A stretch of 64,000 nt of DNA from Gloeotrichia echinulata CP02 (GCA_038087035.1 CP051187.1:6144001-6208000); one strand, 5' to 3'. Positions 8,357 through 16,829 are shown, numbered from the stretch's first letter. The notes: a model not told the origin generated them from the letters alone. Numbers and translations: made by a program.

Positions 8357-9931
8357 TCATTTGCGGGTGTTGCGCTTTCGTTGCGAAGAAAGTTTGCGTC
8401 TATGATTCTCGATGTATTCTCGCTTTAGCTGACCGATGTCATTACCTTCAGCAAACAAACTATCAACACCAATAATTTCTTCTTGAGGTAACACTCTTAG
8501 AAATTTGAACACCTTAAATTCAGGGTGAGGAGCATCAGAAATACGATACATGAAATAACTAATGCCAATCCAGGTAATCACGCTAAATACAACTGTGAAC
8601 GCACCAACCAAAAGAATTCCCACGAGTTGAGCAAATAAAAGATTTGCTCCACCACCAAACAACAAGCCACCTTTATCAAGATCAAAAAATTCCTTAGACC
8701 AAACATAAGTGCTAGGGTCTCGACTAAACAAACCTACCGCCAGTGTTCCCCAGATTCCGCAAACAAGGTGAACAGGAACAGCACCTACGGGATCGTCAAT
8801 CTCGCACTTGTCTAATAAAATTGTGGCATAAACAACCAGCGCCCCACCCACAAAACCGATAACAGCTGCACTGGGAATATTCACGAAAGCACAAGAAGCG
8901 GTAATACTGACACAACCAGCGAGGATGCCATTAATCATAAATGAGAGACTGGGTTTCTCATAAAATTGCCAAGCCCAAAAAGTGGCACCAATTCCACCCA
9001 TTGCACCAGCCATGAGAGTTACTAATAAAATATGGGCTATAGCTTGGGAATTGGCTGTTAGGGTTGAGCCAGCGTTAAAACCATACCAACCAAGCCAAAG
9101 AATAAAACAACCGAGAGTTGCAGTGCTGAGGTTATGTGCCGGCATAGAAATGATTTTTTTGCCGTAAAAACTTGTCTCCTTTGGTAAGCGCTTTTCATGT
9201 GGTTTAAACTTGCGATATTTTCCCAGACGTGGCTTTAATAATACTGCTCCCATCAAACCAGCCCAGCCACCAACTGAATGAACCACAGTTGAACCTGCAA
9301 AATCTCTAAAGCCCAAATCTTTGAGAAATCCACCTCCCCAAATCCAGTGACCTGTGATGGAATAACTCAACACCAAGAAAAAACTGAACGTGATAAATGC
9401 GCCAAATTTGATTCTTTCCGCAACGGCTCCAGAAACAATAGTAGCGGCGGTGCCAGCAAATGTTAACTGGAAGAAAAATTTAGCCGCAAGCGGAATAGCT
9501 GTCCAGTTTAATGAGTTGAAGACTCCTTGGTAAGCATCATTTGTTAAGGGGCTATTGTCAGCACCCTGTAACAAAAAACCACTCCAGCCGATGAATTGAT
9601 CACCGTTACCAAACATGAAACCGAAGCCTAAAACCCAGAAGGCTACGGTAGCAATGGCAAACACAATTAGGTTTTTGGCTAAGACAGTGATAGCATTGGC
9701 GCTGCGGCAAAAACCAGACTCTAACATTGCGAAGCCTGCATTCATAAAGAACACTAAAGACCCTGTTAATAGTACCCACTGGGTATTTTGACTAACTTCC
9801 AGAGTCTCTAGGGAAGCAGCTTGAGCAGTAGATATCCAGACCAGCATGATGAGAGCTACAAGGGGTAAGCAAACATATCTTAATGATTGATATTTTTGTA
9901 GCCTGACTTGCTCAAATTTTGTCTTAGGCAT
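8357..9931 (-). CDS. amt: ammonium transporter (Amt/MEP/Rh family)
   Basis: This channel-like transporter brings ammonium across the cytoplasmic membrane. A signal-like segment (about residues 18-38) is followed by eleven predicted spans. Family hallmarks are visible: GSLVFFMNAGFAMLESGF, the signature DFAGSTVVHSVGGWAGL with the first pore His, NLSTATLGCFILWLGWYGFNAGS, and VHLVCGIWGTLAVGLF with the second pore His. The C-terminal tail (about 480-524) is basic and ends RKLSSQRKRNTRK. At 524 residues it is slightly longer than average because of the N-terminus and tail. No glnK/glnB gene is adjacent. An NtcA-like GTA-N8-TAC site was looked for upstream and not found; the near palindrome there has 12 spacer bases. 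Confidence 0.95.
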   Translation of the reverse strand: MPKTKFEQVRLQKYQSLRYVCLPLVALIMLVWISTAQAASLETLEVSQNTQWVLLTGSLVFFMNAGFAMLESGFCRSANAITVLAKNLIVFAIATVAFWVLGFGFMFGNGDQFIGWSGFLLQGADNSPLTNDAYQGVFNSLNWTAIPLAAKFFFQLTFAGTAATIVSGAVAERIKFGAFITFSFFLVLSYSITGHWIWGGGFLKDLGFRDFAGSTVVHSVGGWAGLMGAVLLKPRLGKYRKFKPHEKRLPKETSFYGKKIISMPAHNLSTATLGCFILWLGWYGFNAGSTLTANSQAIAHILLVTLMAGAMGGIGATFWAWQFYEKPSLSFMINGILAGCVSITASCAFVNIPSAAVIGFVGGALVVYATILLDKCEIDDPVGAVPVHLVCGIWGTLAVGLFSRDPSTYVWSKEFFDLDKGGLLFGGGANLLFAQLVGILLVGAFTVVFSVITWIGISYFMYRISDAPHPEFKVFKFLRVLPQEEIIGVDSLFAEGNDIGQLKREYIENHRRKLSSQRKRNTRK

Positions 9932-10185
9932 AGAGAATATTTTTTTTGATCAAGAAAATATACGTAAATTACGTATAACCTAATTTATACTTTTATTGGT
10001 AAATTAAAAGTAATATAAAGCACATCAAAATTGCAGAATTAATTATAGAATTTAAGGAAAATATCGGCATATAAAAGTTTTTTATTTTCTTTTTGTAGAG
10101 ATAAAAAATATATTTAAAATCGATTTAATTTTGGTTAAATTCTGACCTCATAAGTAGACTTTACTACTCGTTTATTTGCAGAAGA

Positions 10186-11610
10186 ATGGCAAGCTCAAAC
10201 CCTAAACACTCTAACGATATGCAAAATTGCCGATGCATCAATCTAAACTGTCCACATCGCGAAAGACCTGGAGATGAGCATCCTTGCCAAGCTTGTGGTT
10301 CTCCTTTGCTCTTGAATGGGCGATATCGGGTAATTGGTGTATTGAATCAACGACTAAATAGAGAGTGTACCCTTTATAATGCTATTGATATTCAAGAGAA
10401 CAGTAAGCCAAAAGTTATAAAAGTTTTGTACACAGATGATCCTGAAGCAATTACCCATTTTAATAGAGGGGCAGATGTTTTAATTAATTATTGGGTTCCA
10501 GGGATTCCTAGGGTTGATAAACATGGATACTTCGATATTGAGCTTTCGACTCAAAAGCTAGTGTATTGTTTGGTAATGGAGAAAATTGAAGGCAGCAATT
10601 TACAGCAATGGCTAGAAAGTCGAAATAATCAGCCTATCACCGAAAAACAAGCAATTAATTGGTTAAAACAACTGGCAACAATTTTAGGCAACCTGCATAA
10701 AAAACCGTTTTTTCATCGTGATATCAAACCATCAAATATCATGCTGAGAGAAAATAATGCAGAACTAGTATTGATTGATCTTGATGCTGTCAGGGCTATT
10801 ACTCAACATGTTTTGGAGGGAAAGACTACAACAATAATTGGTACTGATGGTTACATGGCTCCAGAGCAAAAAAAAGGTAGGGTTGTACCACAATCTGATT
10901 TCTATGCTTTGGGGCGTACATTTGTGCATCTGTTAACAGGTAAAAATCCAAATAAATTATATGAAGACAGGAATAGCACATTGCATTGGCGTTCTAGTGC
11001 GAACAACCTATCCAAACCTTTTGCATATTTTATTGATAGCCTGATAGCTTGGGATGTAAAGGATAGACCTAAAAATGCACCAGAAATTTTACAACGCCTA
11101 GAAAAAATTGAGAGCAATTTAAAACGTAAAGAACAGGCCAAATTAAAACGTAAAGAACAGGTCAAAAAATTGCTAAACTTTAAAACAGTTTTTGGGTTTA
11201 TAGTGTTTTTAGCAGCTGCATTTGTGTTTTACAAAGGCATTACCATACGACCAGATGGACAGAATAGCAGTCCAATAAATCTTCCTACACCTACACTTAC
11301 ACCTACACCTACATCGACTTCCACATTCGATCTAAAATGTAAAATCAGTCCCGACAGAGGTGTATCAGATGAAAACGCACTAGCCCAAGAGGCGCGTCAA
11401 ATTTTGAACGATCAAAGGGTAGTCAGTGAAGATCTAGAAATTCGGCAAATTCAATATGTACGGGTGACACAGGATAAGTGCAACTTAAATATATATATAA
11501 AGTTGCCAGGTAATACGTCACTCAGTCCTAGGCTAGAAAATAAAATTCAGATGCTAATTCAGAATCGCATTAGTTATGTTGGTAATATGAGAGTGGAACA
11601 GTTTCCATGA
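10186..11610 (+). CDS. Ser/Thr protein kinase with N-terminal Zn-ribbon and C-terminal periplasmic tail
   Basis: This is a eukaryotic-type protein kinase of the cyanobacterial SpkB-like layout. Residues 15-37 hold five Cys (CRC, NC, CQACG) that form a zinc-ribbon-like motif. The kinase domain spans about 46-312: the catalytic loop is HRDIKPSN with Asp179, the metal-binding motif is DLD at 198-200 instead of the usual DFG, and the GTDGYMAPEQ activation segment is intact. A Lys-rich charged helix (about 312-332) and one membrane span (about 335-353) follow, then a Thr/Pro-rich linker (TPTLTPTPTSTST) and a 90-residue external domain. The DLD variant is also seen in other active cyanobacterial kinases, so activity is plausible. 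It stands alone with a 250-bp AT-rich upstream region. Confidence 0.88.
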   Translation: MASSNPKHSNDMQNCRCINLNCPHRERPGDEHPCQACGSPLLLNGRYRVIGVLNQRLNRECTLYNAIDIQENSKPKVIKVLYTDDPEAITHFNRGADVLINYWVPGIPRVDKHGYFDIELSTQKLVYCLVMEKIEGSNLQQWLESRNNQPITEKQAINWLKQLATILGNLHKKPFFHRDIKPSNIMLRENNAELVLIDLDAVRAITQHVLEGKTTTIIGTDGYMAPEQKKGRVVPQSDFYALGRTFVHLLTGKNPNKLYEDRNSTLHWRSSANNLSKPFAYFIDSLIAWDVKDRPKNAPEILQRLEKIESNLKRKEQAKLKRKEQVKKLLNFKTVFGFIVFLAAAFVFYKGITIRPDGQNSSPINLPTPTLTPTPTSTSTFDLKCKISPDRGVSDENALAQEARQILNDQRVVSEDLEIRQIQYVRVTQDKCNLNIYIKLPGNTSLSPRLENKIQMLIQNRISYVGNMRVEQFP

Positions 11611-11706
11611 AAGGAGAATTTGAAGGGATTACTTTGGTAAAGATTAATTAATTCGGTCAATCGGGATTCTGAGCCAAAAGCAAAAAAAGCCTTTTCTCTT
11701 AAATAT

Positions 11707-12285
11707 TTACTTGGCTGCTACATCATCTAAACCTTGTAGCTGCAAACATTTAACCAATAGTTGAGTCTTTTCCAAAGATTCTATAGTTTGAGGTTTGTCA
11801 CGACTGATCAGCAGTAAACAACTTTCATAAGATCTTTCTGCTACACGTTTAAACAGTTGATCATACTCTTCATATCCTTCTCGATATTGCCCTACCAATT
11901 TTCCAGCTTGCAAAATTTTATCAACATCATATAGCAACAACAAACAGCGATTTTTACTTAAAAAATCCATCACACTAACTATTCTATTACCGATGCTGTC
12001 TGGTATATCTTTATTTTCCTGATTCGAGAAGACTTTAAGCCAAGATCCCAGAAGTTCTTGAAGTGGTGGGGCATTTTTTAAGGATTCCTCAATCACATGC
12101 TCAAACTCACCTTGAATCTGTTCTTTTAATTTAACAGCCAGGGAAGTCTTGCCAATACCGCCCATACCAACCAATGCTACTACTCGGCACTTGTCCTTCA
12201 CAATCCATTTCTTTAATGTGGCTAGTTCTTTTGTGCGTCCAACGAAAACATTAACGTCACCCCCAGGTGGCTGGGGGGCTAGAAC
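11707..12285 (-). CDS. NB-ARC (STAND) ATPase segment, read by -1 frameshift from the upstream phosphoesterase frame
   Basis: This frame carries the start of an NB-ARC nucleotide-binding domain: FVGRTKELATLKKW (the conserved entry motif), Walker A GMGGIGKTS, and the Walker B-like LLLLYDVD. It has no ATG. The only usual start codon is the GTG at 12201, which lies after the conserved FVGR motif, so independent initiation would give a broken domain. The open frame continues back to 12285, where it meets the phosphoesterase frame at an A-AAA-AAG heptamer. I therefore read it as the second half of a fusion. It ends at a TAA (11707), yet the codons beyond continue with IFKRKGF, which matches the usual helical continuation of such domains, so the 3' end looks like a nonsense truncation. 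The sensor/repeat domains usual for STAND proteins are absent. Confidence 0.6.
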   Translation of the reverse strand, partial: VLAPQPPGGDVNVFVGRTKELATLKKWIVKDKCRVVALVGMGGIGKTSLAVKLKEQIQGEFEHVIEESLKNAPPLQELLGSWLKVFSNQENKDIPDSIGNRIVSVMDFLSKNRCLLLLYDVDKILQAGKLVGQYREGYEEYDQLFKRVAERSYESCLLLISRDKPQTIESLEKTQLLVKCLQLQGLDDVAAK

Positions 12286-12291
12286 TTTTTT
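12260..12291 (-). promoter_or_regulatory. candidate -1 programmed ribosomal frameshift site
   Basis: On the minus strand the phosphoesterase frame reads ATA AAA AAG TTC TAG. The heptamer A-AAA-AAG (12291-12285) is in the zero-frame register X-XXY-YYZ of a -1 slippery site, the same heptamer used by dnaX. Seven bases later starts a 6-bp G+C-rich hairpin, CCCCCA-GCCACC-TGGGGG (12277-12260). The zero-frame stop TAG (12281-12279) is in the spacer. A -1 slip leads straight into the NB-ARC frame. Decay by loss of one A from the A-run is the alternative. Confidence 0.55.
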
Positions 12292-13313
12292 ATATTTTCT
12301 TCAGACCCCAGAGGGACTTCATAGTAAGCCAAGGTGGTCATTTCATCTCCTGTTGTCCAGCGACCATCAGGCTTCCAAGCACCATTAGCCTTTTCGCGTT
12401 TGCGTGTATAAACTGTTAGCTTGCTGTTTTCATTTTCTAACTTCAACAGCTGATATTGCCAGGGATAAGCTGTTACTAATTCACTAGTATTAGCGCCAAA
12501 AGTACCAGCAGAAATCACCTCTATTTTCCTGCCGCCAACGCTGCGATCATAACGATATAAACTATTATCAGCTTGGTGAATATGACCGTGTAAAGCCAGA
12601 CGGAATCCAGCTTTTGCTAACTGTTCCATGAAACCATGATCTTTAATGCGATCTTCTGAGTTGCTGTTAAGAGGATGATGCCAAACCGCAATTTTTAAGC
12701 AATTATTGTATTCTGTATTTCTACGAATTTTAGTCAGGGCATTACTTAGAGCATTGGGATTGATGCTGGCACTTCTTGTGTCATTGTGATCCAGTTGCCA
12801 AGCAGAATTTAGCCCTAAAAAAAGTATTTTTTGTTCTGTGAGAGGATAAAGTATGCCTTGCTGGTCATCTCTTAAAGGATAGGGTTCTCCTTTGATATCT
12901 TCATAGAATTTACTGAAATAGTCAAATCGGTGTTGGTATTTTTCCTCATTGCGAACTTCTATATAATCTCCACCTTTATCAATAATTCTATTATCTAGCT
13001 GACCTGGATAGTTCTTGCGTTTTACTGGTGTGTAAGCATCTTCAGACAGTCCCCAGTTGAGGTCATGATTTCCAGGAACAATCACAATATTCTCCTGATT
13101 GATGGGAAATTCTTCGCGGAGGTTGTCTAAAAACTCTTTCGCAGCAGCGTATTCTTCAGTGGTTGATTTGTTGGCAATATCACCAGAGATAAGCAGCGCA
13201 TCCAAATGCTCACAGTTGAGTCCATACCGCAGATCCTCTGCTAACTGACTTTGCCAGCGGTTGGCATTATCGGTAGTACCAAAATGTAAATCAGACAGGT
13301 GAAGAATATACAT
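12279..13313 (-). CDS. calcineurin-like metallophosphoesterase
   Basis: A two-metal phosphoesterase with all family motifs: ILHLSDLHFG (residues 3-12), LLISGDIANK, IVIVPGNHDLNWG, VWHHPLNS and LALHGHIHQAD. These supply the Asp, Asn and His ligands for the dinuclear site. The substrate could be a nucleotide, phosphodiester or phosphoprotein; the sequence does not say. There is no signal peptide, so it is cytoplasmic. The frame ends 12 codons after the conserved YYEVPLG segment at a TAG placed between a slippery heptamer and a hairpin, and the next frame encodes an NB-ARC domain, so the intended product may be a phosphoesterase-STAND fusion. Phosphoesterase domains are known as effectors on such ATPases. 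Divergent from the 2TM gene, with 91 bp between starts. Confidence 0.88.
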   Translation of the reverse strand: MYILHLSDLHFGTTDNANRWQSQLAEDLRYGLNCEHLDALLISGDIANKSTTEEYAAAKEFLDNLREEFPINQENIVIVPGNHDLNWGLSEDAYTPVKRKNYPGQLDNRIIDKGGDYIEVRNEEKYQHRFDYFSKFYEDIKGEPYPLRDDQQGILYPLTEQKILFLGLNSAWQLDHNDTRSASINPNALSNALTKIRRNTEYNNCLKIAVWHHPLNSNSEDRIKDHGFMEQLAKAGFRLALHGHIHQADNSLYRYDRSVGGRKIEVISAGTFGANTSELVTAYPWQYQLLKLENENSKLTVYTRKREKANGAWKPDGRWTTGDEMTTLAYYEVPLGSEENIKKF

Positions 13314-13404
13314 CCGCAGGATGAGGATTTTATTTTACAGGTGTAGAAAATTTTTCTGCTTTATACTTTTTTAGTATAAGTAAATTAAACCAAATTATTT
13401 GTAT

Positions 13405-13890
13405 ATGGAATTACAACAAAACCAGAAATTTAATACCTTAGAAGAATTTGAATTAAACATGTTGGAAAAAGAATACCTTTTTCTGCAAACTACTATTGAA
13501 GACTACAACAAGCAAATCTGGATTATCAAAGCCCTTGGTATTAGCGGCACTGGGGCGGTGATAGCTTTAACAATACAGCAAAAATTAGGAGCGATCGCCT
13601 TAATTGGTTGCTCAATTCCCGTGTTCTTTTGGATTCTAGAAAGTCAGTGGAAACACTTTCAGCGGGGTTTTTATCCCCGTGTCGCCGAAATTGAGTCAAT
13701 TCTCACCAAGGATTATGGTCTACGCAGTCCCAAAATATACGGCGGCTGGACTCATTATTTGCAGCGTAACCCTACACCCAGGCGCCGAGGCTACCTCTGG
13801 GATGGTATCCTCAATCCCACGGTTTTTGTCAGTTATCTGTTAGAAATTATTTTCCTGGTAATACTGGCGGCGATCGCCAAGCATCTGTGA
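13405..13890 (+). CDS. two-span membrane protein, SLATT-like layout
   Basis: The product (about 161 residues from ATG 13405) has a charged N-terminal helix (about 1-45, LEEFELNMLEKEYLFLQTTI), two close hydrophobic segments (about 45-85, the second ending in VFFWILESQWK), a soluble middle with aromatic and basic residues, and a third hydrophobic segment at the C-terminus (about 137-160). The first part resembles the SLATT-type 2TM domains that act as membrane effectors in nucleotide-signalled conflict systems; this is a layout resemblance only. An in-frame TTG at 13399 is a weaker start. It shares a 91-bp divergent promoter region with the phosphoesterase/NB-ARC unit, which supports a joint function. 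Confidence 0.65.
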   Translation: MELQQNQKFNTLEEFELNMLEKEYLFLQTTIEDYNKQIWIIKALGISGTGAVIALTIQQKLGAIALIGCSIPVFFWILESQWKHFQRGFYPRVAEIESILTKDYGLRSPKIYGGWTHYLQRNPTPRRRGYLWDGILNPTVFVSYLLEIIFLVILAAIAKHL

Positions 13891-13910
13891 TATCATTTTC
13901 CCATAAATAC

Positions 13911-14047
13911 TTACAGCCATTTTCAGGTAAATAGACCACGCTTTTGGGGCGCAAGGCCTTGCGCCCCTACCAATATCTGTGCTTTTGGGGCGCAAGGCCT
14001 TGCGCCCCTACGAATATCTGTGGTTCAAATGAATGAAAATCGCTGTG
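13911..14047. mobile_element. MITE-like element, family 1, copy C
   Basis: A 137-bp element with the family-1 inverted ends (TTACAGCCATTTTCAGG at 13911, complement ending at 14047). Its core is a tandem duplication of a 41-bp unit, each with the 22-bp GCGCAAGGCCTTGCGC palindrome (13946-13967, 13987-14008). The element abuts a gene remnant that starts at 14048. Confidence 0.75.
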
Positions 14048-14150
14048 ACTTGCTGGCGATCGCACTGTTAGTGAAGGAAAAGCAAAAAGTCGCAATGAGT
14101 TTGTAGCGCGTGCGATTCGCAACGAATATCCTAGGAAAACAAGAGGATGA
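14048..14150 (+). pseudogene. 3' remnant of a small gene, RHH-antitoxin-like C-terminus
   Basis: An open frame with no start runs from the end of the MITE to a TGA at 14148-14150. It ends KSRNEFVARAIRNEYPRKTRG, which resembles the C-terminal helix of ribbon-helix-helix (CopG-type) antitoxins. Its stop overlaps the ATG of the next gene as ATGA, the normal coupling of a two-gene operon. The missing 5' part was probably lost when the MITE inserted. The assignment rests on about 30 residues. Confidence 0.4.
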
Positions 14151-14548
14151 GCGCAATTTTTGAGATTTTAGAAAAAATCAAAACTAAGCCAGGAATGTAT
14201 CTGGGTCGTCCTTCAGTGAGCGATTTATTTATGTTTTTGGTGGGTTATGAATGTTCCAGAAGTGAGTTAGGAATTGAACCGACTGTAGAGGAAGATGATT
14301 TTTATGGAGAATTTCAACCTTGGTTGCAGAAAAAGTTAGGAATAACCACGGTAAGTTCGTGGTCAAAGATGATTATGCTTTACTGTCACGATGAAAAAGC
14401 TGGTTTTGAATATTTCTTTAGTTTATTGGATGAGTTTAAACAGCGCGATAAAAGTTCAGATGTTGATCAACTACAGGTAGAAATTGAAGCAGGATTTAGA
14501 GAAGTAGTAGGGTGTGTTAGCGACAGCGTAACGCACCAAACCCGATGA
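14147..14548 (+). CDS. unknown cytoplasmic protein, immunity-like
   Basis: This is a 133-residue soluble protein, starting MSAIFEILEKIKTKPGMYLGR. The KPGMYLG segment near residue 15, followed by a helical FMFLVGYECSR block and WLQKKLGI, recalls small proteins I associate with bacterial immunity or toxin-neighbour loci, but I cannot name the family. Its ATG overlaps the stop of a truncated upstream frame. The last 13 residues (from GCVSDSVTHQTR) are encoded by the palindromic repeat that begins at 14508, so the natural C-terminus was probably different and the current stop is supplied by the repeat. Confidence 0.55.
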   Translation: MSAIFEILEKIKTKPGMYLGRPSVSDLFMFLVGYECSRSELGIEPTVEEDDFYGEFQPWLQKKLGITTVSSWSKMIMLYCHDEKAGFEYFFSLLDEFKQRDKSSDVDQLQVEIEAGFREVVGCVSDSVTHQTR

Positions 14549-14583
14549 GATGGTGCGTTACGACTTCCGTCTAACGCACCCTA
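14508..14583. repeat. 76-bp palindromic repeat (TAGGGTGCGTTA ends)
   Basis: Inverted ends TAGGGTGTGTTAG (14508) and CTAACGCACCCTA (14571-14583) with internal GTAACGCACC / GGTGCGTTAC arms. It overlaps the 3' end of the preceding gene and supplies its last codons and stop. A typical cyanobacterial intergenic palindrome. Confidence 0.8.
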
Positions 14584-14625
14584 CAATACTGACAATAATC
14601 TCTGCCTCACTAAGCTATGCTGTAT

Positions 14626-16656
14626 CTATCTCCAATCGTTCCAATTTTGGTTAAAAATCGACGTATCAGGAAAGGCGGTAGGATTGCCATTTTGCTCTAA
14701 TAGACGCTTGAGGGCTTCGAGTTGCGGTTCCGCTTGGGGTAACTCATCTACCAATTGATAGGGTGCGATCGCATTTTTGAGGGCGAAAGCTGCTACAGTT
14801 CCCGCAGCGGCGCCTGCAGACCATTCAAAGGAGTGGACTCTATAAGCTGCAGCGGCGATGTGGCTAGTAGCAATGCTTTTACCACCTACTATTAAATTAT
14901 CAATTTTTTGGGGAATCATCGCCCTCAAGGCTATTTGGAAGGGATAAGCTTGACCAGCACCGCGTCTTTCTCCCGCACGTTCTTTGTTTCCCGGGGCTTC
15001 TGGTGGGCTTTTTTCCATGCAGGGATGGAAATCTATGGCGTAGTGACCGATACCTACAGCGTCGGGGAAGATGGTAGAACGAGTCCGCCGTAAGGCTGTT
15101 TCTGGTGAGGTTTTACCTGTGAGTACTGATATTGCCTCCAATCCAGATAGTGCTGCTTTTAACTGGCGATACATGTCTGCGGGCAAGGTTTTGCGGTAAT
15201 ATTCATCATTGTAGTCACGGCGAGAAATATCAATTTCCCAAATCGTAAAGCCTGTGGGTTGTCCCCAACTTGGGCGACCTATGATGCGCCGTCCTTCGCG
15301 CATATAGGGATATTTCGATAAGCCATGTACTGTCCCCATTGGGGAATTTAAACCAGCTAAAAAGCGGTTATTGGTTTGTGGCTGCTTGACATCTTTCCCT
15401 AGTTGAGAATCTGTAGTTCCCGCAACCAGCCAGTAATAATAAGACAGGGATTTTTCTTCACCTTTGCGGAGGGTTTCTGTCCGCAGTCCTCCCATCCAGC
15501 CTCCTGGCTGTAACTGTCCAGTGGCTTGCAATTGTTGTTGAGTATAAACTAAATTATCGGCAGCGGTGCCTGGGCGGTAATCGTTCCCCCAAGTCCAGTT
15601 TTGCATGGAGATGTCCCCTGGTGTGGGAGCGGTAAATCTCACTCCGCCAAATAGGGTTTTTGGACCTGGTTGGGGATTCCAGATACGACGATAGGTGAAA
15701 ACTAGGTCAAAGCTTGCTAATCTTTTTAATTCATAGCTAAAATATGGTGAATACTCTGAATAAAATGGGGGCATTGTCTGCGGTTGCGGCTCCTTAGTTG
15801 CCTCCATTGCAAAGGTATAGGTAAAACCTTGAGTACAATAAGCGTCGTTTTGGGTGCTGGAAGCTGAAGGTTCGAGGTAGGAAAGAGGATCAATCCCTAA
15901 GCGGTAGGGAACATCAGCCAGTCCAATAATTTCGCCTGTTTCGCTGGCGTCAATTACATACCATTTGGGGGCGTTGCCTTGACTTTGTTTGGGGATGAAG
16001 CGGATGATATTTTTGGTAAACTGAGAGGAGTTTTCGTAACGATAGCTATCGTCAATGGTTTGAGATAGAGGAACGGTGTTGAGGGGTGGTGCGCCTTTTG
16101 CGGGTTGATGTTGAATGGCGATCGCACTATTAATTATTTTCCCATCTGCACTAATTTCTAAATCTTTAATTACAGTATTCCCAAACCATTGCAACTTACC
16201 TCTGCCTTGTTTTTCCGCATCTTTGAGCATCTGGGCAAGAATGGTGTGAGCATCACGGGGAAGAAAGCAGGAGTCACTTACCCAGCACTCACCAGGATTT
16301 ATTCTACCATAATGGCGTTGAATGCGGTTTCGTAATTCCAGGTAGCCGCGAGAATAGAATTGACGCGCACGCTGGGTTGGTCTTTCGTCTAATGCTGATG
16401 TTCCCTGAGAAGAAATTTGTCCCCCCAACCAGTCGGTAATTTCTGTCAGACAAACCGTTCTTCCTGCGAGTAACCCCTCATAAGCCGTAGCGACGCCAGA
16501 AAGTCCACCACCGACAACTAAAATCTCACAGCTGATGGTTTTATCTGGGGTTCTGGGTGGTGTAGCTAGCGCTAAATCAGGTACAAGCAAGATAGATATT
16601 AAACTCAGACTAATCAGGGATTTCTGGTTATGAGCTACTGTGTGTCTACACTGCAT
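14626..16656 (-). CDS. exported FAD-dependent oxidoreductase
   Basis: A flavoprotein with an N-terminal signal segment (about residues 14-32, SLISLSLISILLVPDLALA). The dinucleotide-binding start is ILVVGGGLSGVATAYE (about 45-60), followed by the ligand motif WLGGQISSQGTSALDE characteristic of the FAD-dependent PF12831-type family, a DASETGEIIGLADVPYR segment, and near the C-terminus NLIVGGKSIATSHIAAAAYR and WSAGAAAGTVAAFAL, which close the FAD site. The export signal implies a periplasmic or lumenal location. The reaction is not evident. At 676 residues the length is normal for the group. The gene is monocistronic; a TAT-type twin Arg is not seen in the signal segment. Confidence 0.85.
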   Translation of the reverse strand: MQCRHTVAHNQKSLISLSLISILLVPDLALATPPRTPDKTISCEILVVGGGLSGVATAYEGLLAGRTVCLTEITDWLGGQISSQGTSALDERPTQRARQFYSRGYLELRNRIQRHYGRINPGECWVSDSCFLPRDAHTILAQMLKDAEKQGRGKLQWFGNTVIKDLEISADGKIINSAIAIQHQPAKGAPPLNTVPLSQTIDDSYRYENSSQFTKNIIRFIPKQSQGNAPKWYVIDASETGEIIGLADVPYRLGIDPLSYLEPSASSTQNDAYCTQGFTYTFAMEATKEPQPQTMPPFYSEYSPYFSYELKRLASFDLVFTYRRIWNPQPGPKTLFGGVRFTAPTPGDISMQNWTWGNDYRPGTAADNLVYTQQQLQATGQLQPGGWMGGLRTETLRKGEEKSLSYYYWLVAGTTDSQLGKDVKQPQTNNRFLAGLNSPMGTVHGLSKYPYMREGRRIIGRPSWGQPTGFTIWEIDISRRDYNDEYYRKTLPADMYRQLKAALSGLEAISVLTGKTSPETALRRTRSTIFPDAVGIGHYAIDFHPCMEKSPPEAPGNKERAGERRGAGQAYPFQIALRAMIPQKIDNLIVGGKSIATSHIAAAAYRVHSFEWSAGAAAGTVAAFALKNAIAPYQLVDELPQAEPQLEALKRLLEQNGNPTAFPDTSIFNQNWNDWR

Positions 16657-16829
16657 AGTGGAAAAATACCTACAATTTCTAGTTATGTTGTAGACGGTAG
16701 CATTTGCAAATCAATAGTCTCAAGTTTTTGTCAGAGGACTTACGCAAAAAACCTCTCAAACCCTGATTAATCTGTGTACTGTCACTGGGATTGCCAGACT
16801 TCGGGAAGGCTCCGCCTACGTCGTTCCTG

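Noticed and set aside
9932..10185. possible NtcA box upstream of amt
   Set aside because: The best match, GTATAA...TTATAC, has 12 bases between GTA and TAC instead of 8.
12149..12388. 79-residue plus-strand frame opposite the phosphoesterase/NB-ARC junction
   Set aside because: Antisense to two well-supported domains; no family features.
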